DNA of 64,000 bases from Deltaproteobacteria bacterium (GCA_016713425.1 JADJPE010000005.1:6484501-6548500), one strand, 5' to 3'. Numbered from the stretch's first letter, positions 43,841 to 53,562 are shown. The notes: generated by a model not told the origin, from the sequence alone. Program-made: numbers and translations.

Positions 43841-46024
43841 TCAGCTCACGCCGAGGGTGGTAAGCGCGAGGTCGATGACCTTGATGCACGGGAAAGGGAG
43901 CAGAACACCGCCAAGTCCATAAACAAGAATGTTTCGCCGGAGAAGCGCCGGCGCCGGTGCGGGTCGATACCGGATGCCACGGAGGGCGAGTGGAATGAGC
44001 CCGATGATGATGAACGCGTTGAAGATGACCGCGCTGAGCACGGCGGTCGTCGGCGAGTGGAGCCCCATGATGTTTAGGGCGCCGAGCTCCGGATAGGTTG
44101 CGACGAACGCCGCGGGAATAATCGCGAAGTACTTGGCGATATCGTTCGCAATGCTGAACGTCGTGAGCGCGCCCCGCGTCATCAGCATCTGCTTTCCAAT
44201 CTCCACGATAGAGAGGAGCTTCGTCGGGTTTGAATCGAGGTCGACCATGTTCCCGGCTTCCTTGGCCGCCTGTGTCCCGCTGTTCATCGCGACTGCGACG
44301 TCGGCCTGCGCGAGGGCGGGTGCATCGTTGGTTCCATCACCCGTCATGGCGACGAGGTGACCTTTCTGTTGGTAGTCGCGGATCATGGAGAGTTTCGCTT
44401 CGGGCGTGGCCTCGGCGAGGAAGTCGTCGACGCCGGCTTCAGCGGCGATTGCCGCAGCGGTGAGGGGGTTGTCGCCTGTAATCATCACGGTCTTGATCCC
44501 GATGCGGCGCATCTCCGCGAAGCGTTCCATGATTCCGCCCTTCACGATGTCTTTGAGTTGCACGACGCCGAGAACGCGTCGGCCGTCCGCGACGACGAGC
44601 GGTGTCGCACCTTGCTTGGCGACGTCTTCGACCGTTGCCTTGACCTCGACCGGAAAGGTTCCCCCGCTCTCGGTCACGAAACGAACGATGGCGTCAGTTG
44701 CCCCTTTCCGAACTTTACGTCCCGGCAGGTCCACTCCGCTCATGCGCGTCTGGGCCGTAAATGGCACGAACACCGCGCCGAGAGACTCCATGTCACGCCC
44801 GCGGAGCCCATGCCTATTCTTCGCAAGAACGACGATCGATCGCCCTTCCGGCGTCTCGTCCGCCAGAGAAGAGAGCTGGGCCGCATCAGCGAGTTCACTC
44901 TCCCTAACCCCGCGGGCCGGCAGAAACGCGGTCGCTTGTCGATTGCCGAGCGTGATCGTGCCCGTCTTGTCGAGGAGAAGAACGTCGACGTCTCCGGCCG
45001 CTTCGACGGCGCGCCCTGACGTTGCGACGACGTTGGCTCGAATCATGCGGTCCATACCGGCGATACCGATGGCCGACAGAAGTCCGCCGATCGTCGTCGG
45101 GATGAGACAGACGAGGAGAGCGACGAGAATGGTGAGCGGCACTGCGGTGCCGTGGCCCGAGGCCGTCGCAGCGAACTTCGAAAAGGGGAAAAGGGTCACG
45201 GTGGCAAGCAGAAAGACGCTCGTGAGCGCCGCGAGTAAGATGTCGAGCGCGATCTCATTCGGTGTCTTCTTGCGCTTGGCTCCTTCGACCATGGCGATCA
45301 TGCGATCGAGGAACGTCTCGCCGGGGTTCGTCGTCACGCGAACAATGAGCCAGTCGGAGAGAACGCGCGTCCCGCCCGTCACTGCGCTTCGATCACCGCC
45401 GCTCTCGCGGATGACCGGAGCACTCTCGCCGGTGATCGCGCTTTCGTCGACCGACGCGATACCTTCCAGAACCTCGCCATCCGCTGGAATCAGCTCGCCG
45501 GCGGCGACGTAGACGATGTCGTCTTCGCGAAGGGACGAGGAGACGACCTCTTCGAGTTCGGCATCTCGACACTCCGGATCAAGCAGGCTAGGGCCTAGGC
45601 TGATGTTATGGGCGAGGCCTCGCCTCAGTCGCCTGGCTATGACGTCCTGGCGGGCTTTTCGGAGGGTGTCCGCCTGGGCTTTGCCTCGCCCTTCGGCCAT
45701 GGCCTCCGCAAAGTTCGCGAAGAGCACGGTGAACCAGAGGGAGACGGTGACCGCGAAAATGAAGGCGGGGTGGGCATCTCCTCGGCCTGTGACGACGGCG
45801 TGAAAGAACAAGAGCGTCGTGAAGGCGCTCCCGATCTCGACCACGAACATGACGGGGTTCTTCACCATCCGTCGTGGATGGAGCTTCTTGAACGCATCGA
45901 CGATGGCCGAGCGAACGATCCGCCGATCGAAGAGTGGCCTGTGGCGCTCAAGGTCACGGCTTCGATCTGGGACTTCGTGCTCGGGAATGACGTTGTCCAT
46001 CGGGGAGTCATCTGAATGCGACAT
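43841..46024 (-). CDS. kdpB: KdpB ATPase subunit (P-type)
   Basis: 727 aa. The start at ATG 46024 has AGGAAG about six bases upstream. P-type landmarks: ITGESAPV (actuator), the phosphorylated Asp in LLLDKTGTITLGN, and MTGDGTNDAPALAQADVAVAMNSG in the hinge. Seven or so membrane spans. It hydrolyses ATP to drive K+ uptake through KdpA. Slightly longer at the N-terminus than the E. coli protein. Confidence 0.98.
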   Translation of the reverse strand: MSHSDDSPMDNVIPEHEVPDRSRDLERHRPLFDRRIVRSAIVDAFKKLHPRRMVKNPVMFVVEIGSAFTTLLFFHAVVTGRGDAHPAFIFAVTVSLWFTVLFANFAEAMAEGRGKAQADTLRKARQDVIARRLRRGLAHNISLGPSLLDPECRDAELEEVVSSSLREDDIVYVAAGELIPADGEVLEGIASVDESAITGESAPVIRESGGDRSAVTGGTRVLSDWLIVRVTTNPGETFLDRMIAMVEGAKRKKTPNEIALDILLAALTSVFLLATVTLFPFSKFAATASGHGTAVPLTILVALLVCLIPTTIGGLLSAIGIAGMDRMIRANVVATSGRAVEAAGDVDVLLLDKTGTITLGNRQATAFLPARGVRESELADAAQLSSLADETPEGRSIVVLAKNRHGLRGRDMESLGAVFVPFTAQTRMSGVDLPGRKVRKGATDAIVRFVTESGGTFPVEVKATVEDVAKQGATPLVVADGRRVLGVVQLKDIVKGGIMERFAEMRRIGIKTVMITGDNPLTAAAIAAEAGVDDFLAEATPEAKLSMIRDYQQKGHLVAMTGDGTNDAPALAQADVAVAMNSGTQAAKEAGNMVDLDSNPTKLLSIVEIGKQMLMTRGALTTFSIANDIAKYFAIIPAAFVATYPELGALNIMGLHSPTTAVLSAVIFNAFIIIGLIPLALRGIRYRPAPAPALLRRNILVYGLGGVLLPFPCIKVIDLALTTLGVS

Positions 46025-46036
46025 GACTTCTTCCTT

Positions 46037-47779
46037 TCACCGCGCCAAGAGCTGGAGATGCTCGACGATGGGGCCGAGAGCGAGGGCTGGGATGAAGGTG
46101 AGTGCGCCGACGAGCGCGATCGTTCCGACGAGCAGGCCGACGAACAGCGGCGTGTGTGTGGGGAAGGTTCCCGCGCCCACGGGGACGACCTTCTTCCTGG
46201 CGAGAGAACCAGCGATGGCGAGCACGGGGACGATGACCCAGTAACGCCCGATCCACATGCAAAGGCCGATCGCGGTGGCGTAGAAGGTCCCGCTCGCCGT
46301 GAGCCCGCCGAAGGCCGAGCCATTGTTGTTGGCGCCCGAAGAGAAGGCATAAAGGATCTCGCTGAATCCATGCGACCCAGGGTTGCCGATCGGCGCGGAC
46401 CCGGCCGGAACGAGGCAGGCGACGGCGGTCCCGATGAGAACCGCTGCCGCCGGGAGCAAGATGACGAGTGATGCCATCTTTATCTCGTAGGCTTCGATCT
46501 TCTTGCCAAGGTACTCGGGAGTACGTCCGACCATGAGTCCGGCGATGAATACGGCGATGATTGCATAAATCAACATGCCATACAGCCCGGAGCCAACGCC
46601 ACCGAAGATGATCTCACCGAGTTGTATGAGCCACATCGGAACGAGTCCGCCGAGGGGCGTGAAGCTATCGTGCATCGCGTTGACGGAACCGTTCGACGCG
46701 GCTGTCGTTGCGACAGCCCACAGCGCGCTGCTCGTGATTCCGAAGCGAACCTCTTTCCCTTCCATATTGCCGCCCGATGAGATCGCAGATGCGACGTCAT
46801 CGACGCCCGCGCCACGCAGGATCGGGTTGCCTCTTTGTTCGAAGACCGTTGTGGCGACGAGCAGCGGAATGAAGACGACGAGCATCGCGCTAAGAATTGC
46901 TCGTCCCTCACGGCGGTCTCTCACCATCGAGCCGAAGGTGAAGCAAAGCGCGGTTGGAATAAGGAGAATGGAGATGAGCTGGAGGAGATTCGAGATCGGA
47001 GTTGGGTTCTCGAACGGGTGCGCCGAGTTGGCGTTGAAGAAACCCCCGCCATTGGTCCCGAGTTGTTTGATGGCGATCTGAGAGGCTGCTGGTCCAAGGG
47101 CCAGGACTTGCTCGATGACACCGTGCCCGTTGCTCATCGTCGGACTGAGGCGTTCTGCGGTCGCGGATCCGGAGAATGTCTGCACGACGCCTTGGGAGAC
47201 GAGAAGGATGGCAAGCGCGAACGATAACGGAAGGAGAATGTAGAGGGTCGAGCGAGTGAGATCGACCCAGAAGCTACCGAGGCTCTCAGCCCTTCGACGC
47301 ACCAAACCGCGGACGAAGGCGATGAGAACCGCCATTCCGGTCGCCGCCGACACGAAATTCTGCACGCCGAGCCCCAGCATCTGCGTGAAGTAACTCATCG
47401 TCGTCTCGCCACTGTAGGTCTGCCAGTTCGTGTTGGTAGCGAAGCTGACGGCGGTGTTGAAAGAGACCTCGGGCGGCACGTTCGGAAGATGCGCCGGGTT
47501 GAGGGGCAGCGCGGCCTGTGTTCGCTGGAGCAGGTAGACGACGAACGCTCCGAGTACATTGAAGACAACGACGTTCGCCGCGTATTTTGTCCACGGCATC
47601 TCCTCGTCAGACCGAATGCAGGCGATCCGATAAAAGAGGTGTTCGATGGGTGAGAGGAGGCGCTGAGCCATGCGCGCTTCGCCATTGTAGACGCGAGCCA
47701 TGTAGGCGCCGAGGGGTAGCGCGAGCCCGATCAGGAGGACCAAGAAGACGAGGAACTGGACGACGGCGTTTGCGGTCAT
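46037..47779 (-). CDS. kdpA: KdpA K+-channel-like subunit
   Basis: 580 aa from ATG 47779, which overlaps the kdpF stop by four bases; the longer open frame to 47833 is rejected. Ten predicted membrane spans with the repeated selectivity-filter-like segments SFATNTNWQTYSG, KQLGTNGGGFFNANSAHPFE and SSGANNNGSAFGGL. It forms the K+ pathway in the inner membrane. Confidence 0.98.
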   Translation of the reverse strand: MTANAVVQFLVFLVLLIGLALPLGAYMARVYNGEARMAQRLLSPIEHLFYRIACIRSDEEMPWTKYAANVVVFNVLGAFVVYLLQRTQAALPLNPAHLPNVPPEVSFNTAVSFATNTNWQTYSGETTMSYFTQMLGLGVQNFVSAATGMAVLIAFVRGLVRRRAESLGSFWVDLTRSTLYILLPLSFALAILLVSQGVVQTFSGSATAERLSPTMSNGHGVIEQVLALGPAASQIAIKQLGTNGGGFFNANSAHPFENPTPISNLLQLISILLIPTALCFTFGSMVRDRREGRAILSAMLVVFIPLLVATTVFEQRGNPILRGAGVDDVASAISSGGNMEGKEVRFGITSSALWAVATTAASNGSVNAMHDSFTPLGGLVPMWLIQLGEIIFGGVGSGLYGMLIYAIIAVFIAGLMVGRTPEYLGKKIEAYEIKMASLVILLPAAAVLIGTAVACLVPAGSAPIGNPGSHGFSEILYAFSSGANNNGSAFGGLTASGTFYATAIGLCMWIGRYWVIVPVLAIAGSLARKKVVPVGAGTFPTHTPLFVGLLVGTIALVGALTFIPALALGPIVEHLQLLAR

Positions 47780-47868
47780 GAGAGCCTCTCGGGGTAGAGG
47801 ATGGCGAAGCTCAGGTACACGAGCAGGGCGCAAGCGATCGCGCCGCCTACGATAAGGAGAGTTGTCAT
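47776..47868 (-). CDS. kdpF: KdpF small subunit
   Basis: 30 aa: a single hydrophobic helix (starting MTTLLIVGGA) ending YLSFAILYPERLS, the conserved KdpF tail pattern L-x-P-E-R. Its stop overlaps the kdpA start (ATGA). KdpF stabilises the KdpFABC complex in the membrane. Confidence 0.95.
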   Translation of the reverse strand: MTTLLIVGGAIACALLVYLSFAILYPERLS

Positions 47869-47872
47869 GATG

Positions 47873-47953
47873 TTAGACCTTCTCGCACAGGCGAACGAAG
47901 CCCCAGGTGAGGCCAAATAGGCCGAGCGTGATGGCGATGAAGACGATGTCCAT
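47873..47953 (-). CDS. 26-aa membrane microprotein upstream of kdpF
   Basis: 26 aa, with a start ATG preceded by GAGG nine bases upstream, one hydrophobic span (IVFIAITLGLFGLTW) and a short tail VRLCEKV. It stops 4 bp before kdpF starts. Small ORFs of the same form (MDxxFxAxT...CE/DxL) precede kdpF in various bacteria, though usually unannotated. It probably belongs to the Kdp transcript; its function is unknown. Confidence 0.72.
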   Translation of the reverse strand: MDIVFIAITLGLFGLTWGFVRLCEKV

Positions 47954-48292
47954 GGGTCAGCGCCTCGACGACGCGCTGAGCGCGCGATCGACTGGGGATG
48001 TAGCGAGGCACGTAGCGGGAAACCTCAACGTGCGTTGAACGTTGTTCATGGGCCCTTCCATCAGCCCATTCGTATCGCGTGTGAGATCTCGGCGTAGTCA
48101 AGCTACGCCGCGTTGGTATCAAGAAAGCATCAAGTTGCGTTGGAGGTGTGTTGCCTCGGCCGGCATCACGGGCTGCGATACGACGCCCCAGCCGCGAAGC
48201 CTTGAACGCCTATGGAGTCTTGGGGCACCCCTCCGCCGAACCCAGGCTCGTGTTGGCCAAGGCCGGGCCCCTCGCGACCACGAGACTCGCCC
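47954..48292. other. kdp upstream region
   Basis: About 340 bp between the FnIII lipoprotein stop and the first kdp ORF. The kdp promoter and KdpE site should lie here. I see one strong hairpin (48090-48110) and no gene. Confidence 0.5.
48090..48110. promoter_or_regulatory. Perfect 8-bp hairpin upstream of kdp
   Basis: CGGCGTAG-tcaag-CTACGCCG, about 140 bp upstream of the first kdp ORF. It could be a dyad operator, or the terminator of the minus-strand lipoprotein gene ending at 48293; there is no T-run. Confidence 0.4.
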
Positions 48293-48721
48293 TCAGCGAG
48301 TGCAGGCGGTGGCCGATGGACCAAAGCCAATCGTCGCCGAGACGCTCCGTTCGCCGTCCTGATCGACCGCCGCGACCGCCACGAAGTAGAAGCGCTCGCA
48401 CTGCGAGAACCCAGAGAGCGAAAGCGGGGACGTCACGTTCTCCAACAAGGTGTCGCCAGGGCCAACTTCGATCGGCGTTGCGCCAAGACTGGGCTTCGTG
48501 GTGACACGACTGTAGAGGTCGTATCGAACGGCGCCCTCGACCGGTGACCATCTGAGCTCCAACGTTCCCGTGTCGACGCTGATGTTCTGGGGTGGGGGAA
48601 TGGGGCCCGAACCGCATGCCGTCAGAGGCGTCGCAGCCAGCGCAAGTGCGACCAGCGCTGAAAGCCCCGAGGGGAGGCGCACGGATGGTCTTGCGCAAGG
48701 CGTCGACGCTCTTGACGCCAT
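48293..48721 (-). CDS. Fibronectin type III lipoprotein
   Basis: 142 aa from ATG 48721; the frame is open to 48766. Signal peptide with lipobox ATPLTAC. The mature region is a single fibronectin III-like domain (LELRWSPVEGAVRYDLYSRV ... CERFYFVAVAAVDQDGERS). Likely a surface or periplasmic binding module. A fragmentary paralogue lies at 63.7-63.9 kb. Confidence 0.75.
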   Translation of the reverse strand: MASRASTPCARPSVRLPSGLSALVALALAATPLTACGSGPIPPPQNISVDTGTLELRWSPVEGAVRYDLYSRVTTKPSLGATPIEVGPGDTLLENVTSPLSLSGFSQCERFYFVAVAAVDQDGERSVSATIGFGPSATACTR

Positions 48722-48896
48722 CGCTTCAGAGTCGGTCGATCGATCAGGAGTAGCGCTTCGTCTCATCGTTGACGCCGAGTATGAAGCACGGCTTCGCGCA
48801 GGCCATCAGCCGGGAGACGGATGTCAATCGTGCCTGCGCAGATTTGGGGGCACGGGAACTTGAACCGCCCCGGGATCCTCGGAGAGCTGCCAGCTC

Positions 48897-49040
48897 ACCC
48901 CGTCTCCGCGCGCGATGCACGTAGCACGTCGACGGGGCGATCGGAAGCACGGCGCAGATCGGCTCGACCCCGTAGAGAGGGCGGCATTTGTCGATGAAGT
49001 CGATCATCACTTGGGTCGGCGGTCGAGCTCCGCCAGTGCC
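48897..49040 (-). pseudogene. IS3-family transposase remnant
   Basis: The end of an IS3 OrfA (ALAELDRRPK then TGA at about 49010-49040) followed by the first 35 codons of OrfB (MIDFIDKCRPLYGVEPICAVLPIAPSTCY). After that the match stops. Everything else of the element is missing. It abuts the stop codon of the REC-HD gene. Confidence 0.8.
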
Positions 49041-49042
49041 TT

Positions 49043-50299
49043 CTAGGGCGCGGAGTTCTTGGTGGGGTTGCTCGCACGGATGACGACGCGCAACGGTTCT
49101 TGAACGAAGCCGGGGCGGTAGTTCCGAGCCTTTTCCAAGAAACCTTGCGTCACCTCGAACCCACGCGTGACCAGTAGAACGCCATTGGTCGCACGCAGGT
49201 CATCGGCCAGAACCATCCCGGTTCGCAAAGACGCGAGCGGTATCTCGACAATCTCTTGGCCGGCTGTGGCGGAGCCTCGAGTGCGCAGGAAGAACTCCAG
49301 GAGCTTCGCGTCATAGACCTGCCCGCGCCCACGCATCGTGTCCGACGCAGTCTGTGGATCGAGGCCCTTCGACTCGATGGCGTCGTAGTCGACCGCGATG
49401 CGGAGGAGAGCCCCCGATAACTCGACCTGCGAGCCTTGTGCGTCGCCTTTCGAATCCGAACGATGGCGACGACTTGGCGTCTGACTCGTTGCGCGTGACA
49501 AGATCGCCCGCACGACCTCGAGCCTCGGAATACTCGCCAGAAGCGCCTCCGTCACCGAAGGCATGCGAGCCACCATCTGGGTCTCTTCGGGTGTGAGGTC
49601 CTCGCCGCAGTAGAGCTTCTTCGCCGTGGTCTCGGGGAGCGCGATACTCCCGAGCTGCGACAGCATCGCGGCGACCTCCAGTGGCCATCGCTCCTCGATT
49701 TCGAGCGCCGCCGCAACATCGCTTACTGTTTGTCGAATGCGTGCTGCGCGCCCGAAGGCGAGTGGGTTGGCAAGTGCCAGAAGGTCTGTGAGCGTCTTGA
49801 CCGCGCCATGCAGCGTCTGTTCAAGGAGCACACGCTCGGCGGTTACGAGCCGGTATTGCTTCTCCGCTGCCTCAAATGCGCTCCGGAGCTGGTCGGGCGG
49901 GCAAGGCTTCGTAAGAAACCGAAAGACCTGACCTTCATTTACGGCCGCAATCGCGCTTTCGATATCGCTGTAGCCCGTGAGCAACATGCGGGTCGTGTCG
50001 GGCGCCAAGCGTCGAACCTTACCCAGGAAGGACGCTCCGTTCATCTGCGGCATTCGCTGGTCCGACAGCACGACCGTGAATGGGCCTTCGCTCGCGATCA
50101 GCTCCAGGCCGGCCTCGCCACTCGTCGCAGAGAACACCTCATAGCGCTTCCTTAGATGGTGCCCAAGGCCCTCGAGCACCCGAACCTCGTCGTCGACGCA
50201 CAAGACGCGAGGACGAGCGCTCGCCGAGCCGTCTTCGTTATCTCGGGCGCCGGACGGCATGCCGTTCGCGTCCGCTATGTTCACCGGTTGGTCGCCCAC
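49043..50299 (-). CDS. Response regulator with degenerate HD-GYP-like domain
   Basis: 418 aa. Receiver domain at about 30-150 with CVDDE, phosphoacceptor Asp in VVLSDQRMPQMNG and FLTKPC. A helical domain with an HD-GYP-like layout follows (AAMLSQLGSIALPE, LTPEETQMVARMPSVTEALL), but the metal-binding residues are missing: the HD pair reads SQ, HPxxG reads MPSVT and no HH is seen. It is therefore probably a non-catalytic signalling or binding module. It starts 3 bp after the upstream regulator. The last residues adjoin an IS3 remnant, so the native C-terminus may be altered. Confidence 0.82.
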   Translation of the reverse strand: MGDQPVNIADANGMPSGARDNEDGSASARPRVLCVDDEVRVLEGLGHHLRKRYEVFSATSGEAGLELIASEGPFTVVLSDQRMPQMNGASFLGKVRRLAPDTTRMLLTGYSDIESAIAAVNEGQVFRFLTKPCPPDQLRSAFEAAEKQYRLVTAERVLLEQTLHGAVKTLTDLLALANPLAFGRAARIRQTVSDVAAALEIEERWPLEVAAMLSQLGSIALPETTAKKLYCGEDLTPEETQMVARMPSVTEALLASIPRLEVVRAILSRATSQTPSRRHRSDSKGDAQGSQVELSGALLRIAVDYDAIESKGLDPQTASDTMRGRGQVYDAKLLEFFLRTRGSATAGQEIVEIPLASLRTGMVLADDLRATNGVLLVTRGFEVTQGFLEKARNYRPGFVQEPLRVVIRASNPTKNSAP

Positions 50300-50302
50300 G
50301 GC

Positions 50303-50869
50303 TCATCGGCCTTCTCTTTCAAGCTCCGCGATGAGGCCAGCGATGTCTTCCTGATCAAGCAGGATTGCACCGCGGTCATCCACTTCGACCTGACTGATCC
50401 CTGGATGCTTTGCTTCAAGCGCCTCGAGAGCGGATCGCTGCTTCCGACTTCGATCCAGCAAACGTGCGCTGTGGTATGCCAGCTCCCGCATCTGTAGTCC
50501 CTGCATGATCGTGAACGCCAGATCGATTGGGCTGCAAGGTTTTGTAAGGAAACGATAGACCTCGCCCTCGTTGATCGCGCGAATCGCTGCATCGAGGCTC
50601 GCCTGTCCGGTAAGCACGATCCGAACCGTATTGGGATGGCGTTGCCTTACGACGCCGAGGAACTCAGTTCCGGACATCTTGGGCATCTGTTCGTCCGATA
50701 CGACGACATCGATCCTGTGTTCTTCGAGCATGGCGAGGCCCTGATCGCCCGACGTGGCGGTCAGAATCGAGAACGGTTGTTTTCGCAGCGCATCGCGAAA
50801 TCCATTGAGGATCTCTGCTTCGTCATCCACGAACAGAACCGAGAATCGTTTTTCATCGTTCTTTCCCAA
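50303..50869 (-). CDS. Single-domain response regulator with helical tail
   Basis: 188 aa. Receiver with FVDDEAE, phosphoacceptor Asp in VVVSDEQMPKMSGTEFL, LTGQASLD and RFLTKPCSPIDLAF. The 60-residue C-terminal tail is helical and ends with IAGLIAELER; no DNA-binding or enzymatic domain. It lies 29 bp after the PAS kinase and 3 bp before the next regulator, inside the operon. Confidence 0.88.
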   Translation of the reverse strand: MGKNDEKRFSVLFVDDEAEILNGFRDALRKQPFSILTATSGDQGLAMLEEHRIDVVVSDEQMPKMSGTEFLGVVRQRHPNTVRIVLTGQASLDAAIRAINEGEVYRFLTKPCSPIDLAFTIMQGLQMRELAYHSARLLDRSRKQRSALEALEAKHPGISQVEVDDRGAILLDQEDIAGLIAELEREGR

Positions 50870-50898
50870 GACTGTCCCTCACTTCCTTCGCTCTTCCA

Positions 50899-53562
50899 CT
50901 ACCCGACCGAGGCGATCTCTTCCTCGACGTCTGGATGCAAATCTGCAGGCTTCGCCGCCCCATCGACCGGGATTCGCATCGTGAACGTCGTTCCCTCGCC
51001 CAGTCGCGTCTCGAACGTAAGCGAGCCTCTGTGCTTATTGACGGCGATCGCGTGTGCGATCGCGAGCCCTTGTCCGCTTCCTCGCCCCACCGACTTGGTT
51101 GTAAAGAAGGGGTCGAAGATCCGATGTTGAATATGCTCGGGAATGCCACTTCCCGTGTCTTCGACATCGATCCGCACGTTGGCGCCTTCGCACAGAGTAC
51201 GGATCCGGATGACGCCCCGATCCGCGGAGCTTGTCGTATTTCTGGCGTCCTCGATAGCGTGGGCTGCGTTGACAACGAGGTTTAGGAAGACCTGGTTGAT
51301 ATCACCGATATGGCATTTGACCGAGGGGATGTCGCCGTACTCACAGACGATGTCGGCCACGAGCTTGTATTCATTCTTGGCGATCACCAGCGTTGAGGCG
51401 AGAGCCTGGTTCAAGTCGGAATGCGCCATTTCCCGGCGATCCAAGCGTCCGAAGTCCTGCATGGCTCGCACGATGTTGGAGATGCGCGCAATTCCGTCCA
51501 TCGCTCGGTCCAACGCGGCCGGCATGTTCGCTTCGAGGTATCGCAGGTCGGAGGCCTCTTCGAGGTCATCGAGTTCACGGCGTACATTCTCAAAGCTGGG
51601 CGCCGAAGACAGTGACGTTATCGCCTTTTGATAACCATCCACGAGCATTTTGAGATCAGAGAAGGCCGCGGACAGGAAATGAAGACTGTCGCCTACGAAC
51701 TGTGCCGGCGAGTTGATTTCATGCGCAATCCCAGCCGCCAACTGACCAACGGCCTGAAGCTTTTGCGCATGACGAAGTTCGATCTCCGCCTTCGCGCGCA
51801 TCGCACGCTCCGTGTCGAGTTGACGCTCCGTTGCGTGCCTTTCTGACGCGTCCGAGAAGAAGACCACGAGATGGTCGGTGTCCTGCATTCGCACGACGCT
51901 TACGCGAACGTCGGCAAGAAAGCGCGTGTCGTCACCGCGAACGCATGGAAGATCCCGAGCGAAGCTCCTTGGACGCGACGCGATTGCGACGTATTCGGAT
52001 CGTGCGTCAGAAATGAGACTCAAAGGATGAAGATCAGATAGAGTCATTCGTGTCAGGACCGCGGTTGAATGACGAAAGTACTTCTCTACGATGCGGTTGT
52101 GGTGAAGGATGCGACCGGAAGCCAAGTCGGCAACGATGATTCCTTCGCCGGCGCCCTCGAACACCGCGCGGTATCGCCTTTCCGAGTCCACAAGTTGAGA
52201 CGACTGATGAAGCGCCTCTGTGATGTCTCGAAAGACCAGCACAGAACCGAGAAGAACACCGGTATGGCTGTGAAAGAGCGCGCAGCTCCCATTGATCATC
52301 CGCGCCACGCCGCCACGGTCTGTCATCAAGGTCTTCTGCGGAAAGAGCGCCCTAGACCCGGTCTTGAAGGCCGCGCTCGGGAGGTGGACCCGTTCTTGGG
52401 TCTCCACGTCCACCGCGTGGAACACTTCGTCGATCGGTCGGCCCGCGCCTTCGGCGCTTGGCCATCCCGTCCAGCGCTCAGCCGCTTTGTTGATGAACTC
52501 GACGCGCTCGCGGGAGTCCAAAACGATCAGACCGTCGCCGATGGTTTCGAGTGCCTTGCTGTAGCGAATCTCGTTACAGAGCGCTCGCTCGACTTCGCGC
52601 GCCAGCGTCCAGAATGACGCCTGCATGGACGAGAGCGCGGCTTCTTTCGACGACAATTCCTCGGCCATCCGATCTGCGATGGCGAGTACATGTGTTACGG
52701 CAGGAAGCACCGGATCATCCGAGCCAGCAAGCGTGTCGTACAGCGTATCGCGTGCATCTGCGAGCGCACCTAGGATCATGGGCGTGACTGTCTCGCCCTC
52801 GTCCGGCGCGGACCGCGAATCATTCGGGAAGATTCGTGACATCGATCCACGTGCGACGAGAACGCTTCGCACCTGGCTCATCAGAGGAAGAAATGCCTGA
52901 GCGGTCGATAGCTCGACCACATCACGAGAGAAGACGAGCAGGACGAGCATGACACCTCCGAGGAGGCGTCCGCCCACTCCAAAGACCGTTTGCACGTCCT
53001 TGGCGCTGGAAGAGCCCTCGCGTGGCATCGATGCCAGGCTCGCGGCATCGAACACAGACGCAGGACTACCAACACAGAACACTCCCGCATCTAGGCGGTG
53101 CATGCAGAGCTCGCTGGCGGTCAGATCAGAATTCTCCTCGCTCGTCTGCACGACGAGACCCAAGTCTCGGAGAAGGGTCGACGTCAACTTGCCGAGCGCG
53201 TCGTCGCGCAGGATCGGAACATACGGACAATGGCCCGGGAACTCGACACCACGCCAATTGGGCTCGTCTCCACGCGAAGCCAGCAGCGAAAACACGGGTG
53301 TATTCGGGCCAAGGGCGTGCCGCGCCCGAGACCCGAGCGATCTCGCTCGCTCCGTCGCGCAGGCCTTCTGTGCGGATGAAAGGCGCCGATATTCGAGCGT
53401 CATAAAGGCCCGTACGAGCACCGCTGATTCGTGGAAGGTTTCAAACACTGCATCGACGGCAGCCTGAACGACCTCGCAGGCGATGGGGCGCCTGGCGAGA
53501 CGCGAAGCGCGCTCTGTCCACGCCTCGGCGATGGCGGAAGGCGTTGCTTCTCCGAGCCTCAT
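50899..53562 (-). CDS. Soluble PAS-domain histidine kinase
   Basis: 887 aa from ATG 53562, which overlaps the previous stop (ATGA); the open frame extends to 53598. No membrane span is evident. Residues 1-320 are an unrecognised sensor region. Two PAS domains follow: ALETIGDGLIVLDSRERVEF (about 346) and YRAVFEGAGEGIIVADLASG (about 474), with another PAS/PAC-like stretch between. The kinase core has GQLAAGIAHEINSPAQFVGD (His near 628), VFLNLVVNAAHAIEDA, DVEDTGSGIP and GRGSGQGLAIAHAIA. NtrB-like core. It should feed the two regulators encoded directly downstream. Confidence 0.93.
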   Translation of the reverse strand: MRLGEATPSAIAEAWTERASRLARRPIACEVVQAAVDAVFETFHESAVLVRAFMTLEYRRLSSAQKACATERARSLGSRARHALGPNTPVFSLLASRGDEPNWRGVEFPGHCPYVPILRDDALGKLTSTLLRDLGLVVQTSEENSDLTASELCMHRLDAGVFCVGSPASVFDAASLASMPREGSSSAKDVQTVFGVGGRLLGGVMLVLLVFSRDVVELSTAQAFLPLMSQVRSVLVARGSMSRIFPNDSRSAPDEGETVTPMILGALADARDTLYDTLAGSDDPVLPAVTHVLAIADRMAEELSSKEAALSSMQASFWTLAREVERALCNEIRYSKALETIGDGLIVLDSRERVEFINKAAERWTGWPSAEGAGRPIDEVFHAVDVETQERVHLPSAAFKTGSRALFPQKTLMTDRGGVARMINGSCALFHSHTGVLLGSVLVFRDITEALHQSSQLVDSERRYRAVFEGAGEGIIVADLASGRILHHNRIVEKYFRHSTAVLTRMTLSDLHPLSLISDARSEYVAIASRPRSFARDLPCVRGDDTRFLADVRVSVVRMQDTDHLVVFFSDASERHATERQLDTERAMRAKAEIELRHAQKLQAVGQLAAGIAHEINSPAQFVGDSLHFLSAAFSDLKMLVDGYQKAITSLSSAPSFENVRRELDDLEEASDLRYLEANMPAALDRAMDGIARISNIVRAMQDFGRLDRREMAHSDLNQALASTLVIAKNEYKLVADIVCEYGDIPSVKCHIGDINQVFLNLVVNAAHAIEDARNTTSSADRGVIRIRTLCEGANVRIDVEDTGSGIPEHIQHRIFDPFFTTKSVGRGSGQGLAIAHAIAVNKHRGSLTFETRLGEGTTFTMRIPVDGAAKPADLHPDVEEEIASVG

